Positions 58,330-64,000 of a stretch of DNA of 64,000 nucleotides are shown here, in pieces. The position numbers and the translations under genes are program-made. This DNA comes from Opitutia bacterium. Its GTDB lineage: Bacteria; Verrucomicrobiota; Verrucomicrobiia; Opitutales; Opitutaceae. The stretch spans positions 744,001 to 808,000 of the forward strand of contig JACRHT010000016.1 in NCBI GenBank assembly GCA_016217545.1, read 5' to 3'. Within the stretch, counting starts at the first letter, position 1; each line of letters starts with the position of its first letter. The notes under the pieces were generated by a model that ran no database searches, was not told where the DNA came from, and worked only from the letters and a program-made list of their open reading frames with translations.

Positions 58330-59505
58330 ATGAAAACTCCCGCTTCGTTCCTCGTCGGCGCGCTTATTGTCTCCACCGCGGCGTTTGCCGCCAAACCCGC
58401 GCCTGATGCCGGTCCCAAGACGCACCTGCTCTTCATGGGCGCGGACTTCGCCGTCGAATGGCAGGGCAAGCTCTGTCCTGTCCTCGACGTCGACGGCAGC
58501 ACCTTCATCGTCGACGCCGGCGGTCAGCGCGTGACCGTGCCGTCCCGCACAACGGCGCTCGGGATCAAAATTTCCGACACGCTGAAGATGACGACACGCT
58601 CGGCGAGCGTCACGGAACTGAAGGGCGAACGCGCCTACACACGCGAGAACGACCCGCGCACGAAGTTCAACCGCTCCTTCGCCAACTCAGCCGGCGCCTC
58701 GGCCGCCACCGGCGCGGCCGGCAACACCATGGTGCTGACCCAGATCTCCGCCTCGGTCAGCCCCCTCAACCCGCTGGGTCCGGAACAGGCCCGCAACGCC
58801 GGCGCCGCGTTTCAGAAGACCGCCTTCGACGAGCAATCCAACTTCAACTCCGCAGGCGAGCACGCCGCACGCATGGGAACCGAACTGGCCGAGGAGCGCT
58901 TCGACGCTTTCGATTTGTCCTTCGTGGTCTCGTCTCCGCAACCGCTGCGGCACCCCTATCTCGTCGTCGTCACCCGCTATCGTGAGAACGCCACCGATCC
59001 CAAATCCGGCCGCATCTGGGTCTACGCTGAAAAACTTGAGCCCGTGGACGCCGAGCCACGCCGCGTCCGCCTGACGCGCGGGGGCTTCCCACCCGGCTAC
59101 GATCTCCAGGATTTCCAGCTCCATCTCTACGACGGCGGCCAGGAAATCGGCACGACCGTTTCGGCCAAACGTGTGCCACTGACGGCCGACGAGGCGTTCC
59201 AATACTCCATCGTCGAATACGTCTCGCAGCACCGCGACGCGACGCTTCCGCCCGTGATCGCCCGCGACTTCGTCCCACCCGGACTACGCGCCCGGCTCGC
59301 GACCGCAACTCCGCGCCCGCTCTACGTCAAAGTCGGTCGCAGCGGTCGCGCCACCGGAGTTTTTCAAGACGAGGCGTGCACACAACAAATCGAGACGGCC
59401 GCGATAGCCGCGGTCGTCGGCGACCTGCGTTTCCATCCGGGTCTCGCCAAGGGCAAGGTGAGCGAAGGCGTCGCCACGATCGATCCCGCAACGTTGCCGG
59501 AGTGA
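58330..59505 (+). CDS. Exported protein of unknown function at the end of the TonB operon
   Basis: A 391-aa protein I do not recognise. It has a signal peptide (SFLVGALIVSTAAFAA). The N-terminal part contains LLFMGADFAVEWQGKLCPVL and FIVDAGGQRVTVPSRTTA; the middle has an Ala/Gly-rich segment (ASAATGAAGNTMV). The C-terminal part has YVKVGRSGRATGVFQDEACT. Beta-strand-rich regions dominate, and no catalytic motif stands out. Being 14 bp after the TPR gene on the same strand, it may be a periplasmic partner of the TonB machinery. GTG 58321 is an alternative start; ATG 58330 is preferred. Confidence 0.7.
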   Translation: MKTPASFLVGALIVSTAAFAAKPAPDAGPKTHLLFMGADFAVEWQGKLCPVLDVDGSTFIVDAGGQRVTVPSRTTALGIKISDTLKMTTRSASVTELKGERAYTRENDPRTKFNRSFANSAGASAATGAAGNTMVLTQISASVSPLNPLGPEQARNAGAAFQKTAFDEQSNFNSAGEHAARMGTELAEERFDAFDLSFVVSSPQPLRHPYLVVVTRYRENATDPKSGRIWVYAEKLEPVDAEPRRVRLTRGGFPPGYDLQDFQLHLYDGGQEIGTTVSAKRVPLTADEAFQYSIVEYVSQHRDATLPPVIARDFVPPGLRARLATATPRPLYVKVGRSGRATGVFQDEACTQQIETAAIAAVVGDLRFHPGLAKGKVSEGVATIDPATLPE

Positions 59506-59511
59506 GCGCGC

Positions 59512-60276
59512 TCAGAATCCGATGCTCGCGCCGCCGTCGACTGGCAGCGTCACACCGGTGACGAATTTAGCCGCGGGGGACGCGAGGTAGACCGCCGCCC
59601 AGCCGATGTCTTCCGGCTGGCCCATGCCGCCCATCGGCGTGCGGCCAAAAATCTTCGCCTTGCGCGCGGGGTCGCCGTCGAGCGCCTTGCGCGACATCTC
59701 CGTCTCGATCCAGCCCGGCGCGATGCAGTTCACCCGCACGCCATGCGCGGCGAACTCAGTCGAATAACCTTTCACCATTCCGACCATCGCCGTCTTCGCC
59801 GCCGTGTAGGCGATGACGAGCGGAATGCCAAAGATCGAGGCCATCGAACCCGTGAACAGTATCGTGCCGTGCTTCCGCTCGATCATGCCCGGCGCCACCG
59901 CGCGCGTCAGCGCGTGCGCGCCGACGAGGTGGGTATTGAGCACTTTCTGGAGTTCCTCGGGCGTCGTCTCGACGGCGGGTTTTTTCAGGTGGATGCCCGC
60001 GTTGTTCACGAGGCACGTGATCGGACCGATTTCCCGCGTCACGCGCTCGACCAGCCCGGCCGCGCCCGCGAAATCCGTCACATCGTGGGCAAAGGCAAAT
60101 GCGCCCGTCCCGAGCGACGCCACCGCCGCTTGCAACTCGACTTCGCGCCGGCCGACCAGCACGACGCGCGCGCCCGCGCCGTGCATCGCCCGCGCCATGG
60201 CGAGACCGATGCCGGTGCCGCCGCCCGTGATCAGCGCGACCTCGCCGCGCAGGGAAAACGCTTCGGAAAAATTCAT
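59512..60276 (-). CDS. Short-chain dehydrogenase, probably mannonate/fructuronate oxidoreductase
   Basis: A 254-aa [11 protein letters not shown] (17-24) binds NAD(P), NNAG (91-94) is the structural motif, and Ser144, Tyr157 and Lys161 (YTAAK) are catalytic. PGWIETEM and the end VDGGASIGF are typical classical-SDR features. The start ATG 60276 overlaps the uxuA stop by 4 bp (TCAT), so it is the last gene of GH115-uxuA-SDR. The pair with mannonate dehydratase suggests it reduces fructuronate to mannonate, an SDR substitute for UxuB; 2-deoxy-gluconate or gluconate dehydrogenase remain possible. It converges on the unknown gene 6 bp away. Confidence 0.82.
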   Translation of the reverse strand: MNFSEAFSLRGEVALITGGGTGIGLAMARAMHGAGARVVLVGRREVELQAAVASLGTGAFAFAHDVTDFAGAAGLVERVTREIGPITCLVNNAGIHLKKPAVETTPEELQKVLNTHLVGAHALTRAVAPGMIERKHGTILFTGSMASIFGIPLVIAYTAAKTAMVGMVKGYSTEFAAHGVRVNCIAPGWIETEMSRKALDGDPARKAKIFGRTPMGGMGQPEDIGWAAVYLASPAAKFVTGVTLPVDGGASIGF

Positions 60277-61349
60277 CGGCCGAGAGATTGGAGGCCCGCC
60301 TTGAGATAGCCCATCGCAAAAGCCATGCCCGCGTGCCACGGCGCCGCGCAGCTCATCTGCGGGGCGTGGTCGGGAATCACGACGCCGTCGAAGCCGTTGC
60401 GCTTCAAAATCGCGAGCACGCGCAGCACGTCCACATCGCCATCGTCGATGAACGTCTCCTTGTAGTGCGGCACCCTGTCGCGGACGTTGCGCAGATGCAC
60501 GTAGCCGAGGCGGTTTTGGCGGCTGTAGCGATCCACCACGTCGTAGATGTCGCCCTCGGTCATCTCCGCGAGCGAGCCGACGCAGAACTCGAGCGTGTTG
60601 GCCGGACTCGGGTTGAGGTCGATCGCCTTTTGGTAAAGCGACGGCTGATAAACCAGCCGCGGCTGGCCGCGGATGAACGGCATCGGCGGATCGTCAGGAT
60701 GGAGCGCCATCTTCACGCCGGCTTTTTCCGCGACGGGAAACACCTCGTCGGCGAACCGCTTGAAGCGATCCCAGAGCTGCTCGTGCGTCGCCGGCGGAAT
60801 CGTGCCCGTGTCGCGCGTCGGCGCGGTGGGATCGACGACCATGTTCCAGACGAGGCCGTTGGGCATCGGCAAGTCATAGGGACCTTCCATGCCGACCGCC
60901 GGCGCGCCGCCGCGCGCGTAGTTGCCCTTCGTGCGCCCGGCCACGCCGGCGATGGAGAAATTGTAGCCGAACACCGGAATGCCCGCTTCGCCGACGCGGC
61001 GAATGACCGTCTTCACGTTCTCGATGTGCTGCGCGCGTTGCGGACCATCGATCAGGATGTCGCCCCAGTGCGCGGGATCGAAATTCTCGATCGCCTCGAG
61101 CGTGAGGCCCGCGGCCTCCACCTGGCGGCGCAGCGCGACGAGTTCCTCGAGTGTCCACAACTTCTCTGCGTCGCCCGCGAGTCCCCATCCCCAGTCGGTG
61201 CCCGTGGGCTGGTCGTCGGGGCCGACGTGCGCGCCGCCGCGGAAATAGTCGACGAGATGCGCGACGATGTGCGTGGCGCCGGCTTGCTTCGCGAACGCGA
61301 AGTTTTCCGGCGTGAGCATGTGGCGATAAAGTCCGAAACCGAGTTTCAT
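60273..61349 (-). CDS. uxuA: Mannonate dehydratase, paralog 2
   Basis: A 358-aa UxuA-type dehydratase with LHPDDPP (216-222, His217), FCVGS (255-259, Cys256), VHLRNVR (284-290, His285) and IPDHAP (325-330, Asp327) as expected metal ligands. PDDPP and HLRN are the classical UxuA forms. The N-terminus [20 protein letters not shown] is also typical. It lies between GH115 (9 bp upstream) and the SDR gene (4-bp overlap), so it is likely induced with glucuronoxylan use. Both paralogs make KDG, which only kdgK and eda at the window start process. Confidence 0.9.
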   Translation of the reverse strand: MKLGFGLYRHMLTPENFAFAKQAGATHIVAHLVDYFRGGAHVGPDDQPTGTDWGWGLAGDAEKLWTLEELVALRRQVEAAGLTLEAIENFDPAHWGDILIDGPQRAQHIENVKTVIRRVGEAGIPVFGYNFSIAGVAGRTKGNYARGGAPAVGMEGPYDLPMPNGLVWNMVVDPTAPTRDTGTIPPATHEQLWDRFKRFADEVFPVAEKAGVKMALHPDDPPMPFIRGQPRLVYQPSLYQKAIDLNPSPANTLEFCVGSLAEMTEGDIYDVVDRYSRQNRLGYVHLRNVRDRVPHYKETFIDDGDVDVLRVLAILKRNGFDGVVIPDHAPQMSCAAPWHAGMAFAMGYLKAGLQSLGR

Positions 61350-61358
61350 GGGAAAAAT

Positions 61359-64000
61359 TCAGGGAGCGGCGCGCACGCTCTCCGTCGGGCCGAGATAGCT
61401 CGGCCGCACGCCGCCGGCATCGATGACGATGCGCTGCAACACGACAGCAGGCGTCACGCGCCAGATCTTCAACACGTGAGCGCCCGGCTGCGCGACCGGC
61501 AAGCGCGCCGTCAGCTTCAACACCGAGTCAGCGACGGCCTTCTCCCAACCGGCATCGGTCGACCGCAGTCCGAGCGGCAGCGGTTGGGGAACCTGATCGT
61601 CGAGCGAAACGGCGAGCGCGAGCGACTGACCGGGTTGAAAATCGAACGTCGGCGCGACGTGCAACTCGACGCGCACCTCGCCAGCCGACCGGAGAACCAC
61701 GTCGTATTCGAGCCTCGCGCTGTCGCCGGAAAGGACGCTCGCGGGCGCGTCGACCGGAAACATAGTGACGCCTCCCACGGTCCGGCCAAACCCCGCGAGC
61801 GTCCGCCACTCCAAGCCCGGGGCATTGACGGCACGCGCAAAGTGCGGCGCCTCGATCGCGAGCGCACCGTCGACTTCGACGAAGGCCCCCGCCGGTGCGG
61901 GGCGGTTGTCGATCGGCGCCACGACCGTCAACGGCGTCGCGCCACCTTCGCCGCGCACCGTGAGCCTCGCCTCCGTCAGACCCGCCGGCGTCGCGGCCCA
62001 GTCGGCCGAAACCTCCACCCTCATGTCGCCACCGAGTTCTCCGCTCGTCGCGCTCAGCTTCAGCCACGGCTCGCTCGCCTCGAGAGTGAAGCGCACGCGC
62101 TCCTGTCCTCGATTGAAAAGCTCGATCCAACGCGAGGACGGGCCAAACGGGCTGAGCGCCGGAAGTTTCGCCACCGCCGGCACCGGATAGTCGCCCGGCC
62201 GGGCGGCCGGGTCGCCCTCGACCGCCAGAGCCAGTTCACCTTTCACCGGCACCTGAACTTCCGCGACTGCGGGCATGACATTGCGAATCGGCTGCTGCCA
62301 AGACGTGTAGCCCAAATGCGTCTGATCCATCAGGTGGCGCCATTTGCCGGCGAGCATCGCGTCCCAGCGCGCGGTGAGCGCGGCGTCGGCGGCGAAGAGT
62401 TCGCGCGCACGTTCGGCCCACGCATTGGCCGATGCGCGGCCCTGCGCAGCGTAGAGGCGATTCCGCGCGGCGGCGACGTGCAGCTCGTTGACAATCCGGC
62501 AGGCCTCGATCGGGTGCGCCACGAGTTGGAAAAACGCCGGGCGCGCGGCCTCGGGCAGCTTCCCTTCCAGCTTCTTTGCTCGCGCCTCGAGTTCCTGCCA
62601 GTCCGCGAGCACGCGCTCCGCTTCGCGGTAGTTGACGACGCTGAACGTCTCCGGCCCGAGCAACTCGGGCTTCCGGCGGCTGTTGAACTTCGTGTAGCCG
62701 TTGATCAGCGCGGCCACCTCGCCGGCGTGCGCCTCGCCGAACTGCCGCGCGGCCCACGCGCGCGAGTAGCTTTCAATTTGCTCGTAACCGATTGCGTCCG
62801 GCCGCCACGCGTAGGTGAGGAAGAACTCGATGGGGAACTCCATCGGCTTCAAATCGCCGACGTTCACGATCCAGATGCGATCGGCGCCGTAGCCGTGCGC
62901 GAGGTGCAGCTGCTCCCAGATTTTCGTCAGCGGCACGGTGTTCAGCCACTTGTAGTTTCGCGGACCGCCGACGTAGTCGAAGTGGTAATAAACACCGGCG
63001 CCGCCGGACCGCTTGCGCTCGTCGGGCGTCGGGAGACGACGGAGGTTGCCCCAGTTGTCGTCGCACCAGAGCAGCGTGACGTCGTCGGGCACGCGCATGC
63101 CGTGCTCGTAGTAGGCCTGCACTTCCTTGTAGAGCGCCCAGAGCTGCGGCACCTGTTCGGGCGCGCGGCCGATCTCGCGGCGCAGAATCTCGCGCTGGTC
63201 GGCGACGATCTGCTCCAGCAACGCCACGTTCGTCTCCTCCGACATCGCCTCGTCGCCGTCGCCGCGCATGCCGATCGTCACGAGACTCTCGAACGCCCGA
63301 TTGCGGCGAATGCCGTCGGCCCAGAAATTCCGCAACCCCTCGCCATTCTTGGCGTAGTCCCACGGACCGCTGCCGTGGCGCTTCCATTCCTGCTGTGCGC
63401 GAAGCATCGGCTCGTGGTGCGACGTGCCCATGACGACGCCGTATTCGTCGGCGAGGCGCGGGTTCTCGGGATCGTCCTCGTTGAAGGCGTTGTTCCACAT
63501 CGCGGGCCAGAGGTAGTTGCCGCGCAGGCGCAGGATCAGCTCGAAGACGTGTCCGTAAAACTCGCGGTTCAGTCCGCCGAACTTCTCCTTCGCCCACCCG
63601 GTGAGCGCGGGCGCTTCGTCGTTCAGGAAGATGCCGCGGTATTTCACCGTCGGACCGGGCTCCACGTGGCGGCCCGGCGCGACCGACAGCGCCGCGCGGC
63701 GCGCCACCGGCACATCCGCCCACCAATACCACGGCGACACGCCGATGCGCGCGGAGAGTTCGTAGACGCCGTAAATCGTGCCGCGCTTGTCGCTGCCGGC
63801 GATGACGAGCGCACGGGCGACGCCGGGCAGAGGTTTCTCCACGACCTCGACCTGAAACGCCTCCCAGCGGTCGCGGATGCCACTCACGTCGAGCTGGCCG
63901 CGCGCCACCAAGCCGTCGATCAAAGCGCTCTTGCCCACGGTGCCGATCAACACGACGTCGTTGCCAGCGGGCGCGCGGTCCGAAAGCACCGGCGCGCGAC
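61359..64000 (-). CDS. GH115 alpha-glucuronidase, 5' end outside window
   Basis: The frame is open to the window edge; 879 residues are visible and the N-terminal signal and first domain are cut off. YRGIFLNDEAPALTGWAKEK, LNREFYGHVFELILRLRGNY and LWPAMWNNAFNEDDPENPRL are GH115 barrel blocks; LLWCDDNWGNLRRLP and YYHFDYVGGPRNYKWLNT lie further on. The C-terminal beta domains extend to 61359. GH115 removes 4-O-methyl-glucuronate from internal xylose of xylan, complementing the terminal-acting GH67 here. It starts the GH115-uxuA-SDR unit. Confidence 0.93.
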   Translation of the reverse strand, partial: RAPVLSDRAPAGNDVVLIGTVGKSALIDGLVARGQLDVSGIRDRWEAFQVEVVEKPLPGVARALVIAGSDKRGTIYGVYELSARIGVSPWYWWADVPVARRAALSVAPGRHVEPGPTVKYRGIFLNDEAPALTGWAKEKFGGLNREFYGHVFELILRLRGNYLWPAMWNNAFNEDDPENPRLADEYGVVMGTSHHEPMLRAQQEWKRHGSGPWDYAKNGEGLRNFWADGIRRNRAFESLVTIGMRGDGDEAMSEETNVALLEQIVADQREILRREIGRAPEQVPQLWALYKEVQAYYEHGMRVPDDVTLLWCDDNWGNLRRLPTPDERKRSGGAGVYYHFDYVGGPRNYKWLNTVPLTKIWEQLHLAHGYGADRIWIVNVGDLKPMEFPIEFFLTYAWRPDAIGYEQIESYSRAWAARQFGEAHAGEVAALINGYTKFNSRRKPELLGPETFSVVNYREAERVLADWQELEARAKKLEGKLPEAARPAFFQLVAHPIEACRIVNELHVAAARNRLYAAQGRASANAWAERARELFAADAALTARWDAMLAGKWRHLMDQTHLGYTSWQQPIRNVMPAVAEVQVPVKGELALAVEGDPAARPGDYPVPAVAKLPALSPFGPSSRWIELFNRGQERVRFTLEASEPWLKLSATSGELGGDMRVEVSADWAATPAGLTEARLTVRGEGGATPLTVVAPIDNRPAPAGAFVEVDGALAIEAPHFARAVNAPGLEWRTLAGFGRTVGGVTMFPVDAPASVLSGDSARLEYDVVLRSAGEVRVELHVAPTFDFQPGQSLALAVSLDDQVPQPLPLGLRSTDAGWEKAVADSVLKLTARLPVAQPGAHVLKIWRVTPAVVLQRIVIDAGGVRPSYLGPTESVRAAP

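Overview
The window is high-GC, gene-dense DNA from a carbohydrate-degrading bacterium. The gene content (Tat-exported and outer-membrane polysaccharide enzymes, an Exb/TonB operon, pectin and xylan loci, many LacI-type regulators) best fits Verrucomicrobiota, probably an Opitutaceae member. That placement is inference from gene content and style; no 16S gene is present. I see no phage, insertion sequence or CRISPR array. Shine-Dalgarno signals are often weak, so starts were chosen from family length, signal peptides and ATGA/TCAT overlaps.

Region 1 (1-7.6 kb) is uronate and pectin catabolism: the 3' end of a LarA-like gene, then eda, uxuA and kdgK (mannonate to pyruvate plus glyceraldehyde-3-phosphate) closed by a clear terminator, an exported amidohydrolase, a membrane GT-C-like protein and a PL22 oligogalacturonate lyase. 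Region 2 (7.7-16 kb) is mixed: a GYF membrane protein, a DUF362 / polyferredoxin / hydrolase cluster, a GreB-like factor, small membrane proteins, an alginate-lyase-type enzyme and gluconokinase. Region 3 (16-24.9 kb) is housekeeping: RNase III, two ABC-2 permeases, ParA, Mfd, a PpiC/SurA-like isomerase, RadC and tRNA-Tyr.

Region 4 (24.9-41.7 kb) is a polysaccharide locus dominated by pectin enzymes: two GH28 proteins, a TonB-dependent receptor, a GH13 amylase lipoprotein, a sodium-solute symporter, a LacI regulator, a GH63-like glycosidase and a pectate lyase. A 14-bp palindrome-like sequence (consensus GGNAAATYGTTACC) recurs three times, in front of one GH28 gene plus the symporter, in front of the other GH28 gene, and between the lacI gene and the GH63-like gene. 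It is a strong candidate for that LacI protein's operator.

Region 5 (41.7-53 kb) is xylan and xylose: xylB, a second LacI regulator, xylA, then a GPH sugar transporter, GH8, GH67 and GH43 in one operon. CTAATGTTAG occurs once upstream of xylA/lacI and once upstream of the transporter operon. Region 6 (53-59.5 kb) is an extended Exb/TonB operon (DUF3450, large ExbB/TtpC-like, ExbB, ExbD, TonB, TPR, unknown), which could energise receptors such as the one in region 4. Region 7 (59.5-64 kb, minus strand) is GH115 alpha-glucuronidase (cut by the window edge), a second uxuA and a short-chain dehydrogenase, which together would release and process xylan glucuronate.

The least explained features are a near-palindromic repeat inserted in frame in mfd, a polyferredoxin fusion that keeps an internal twin-arginine segment, a GreB-like factor with an altered catalytic tip, and several dispersed inverted repeats.
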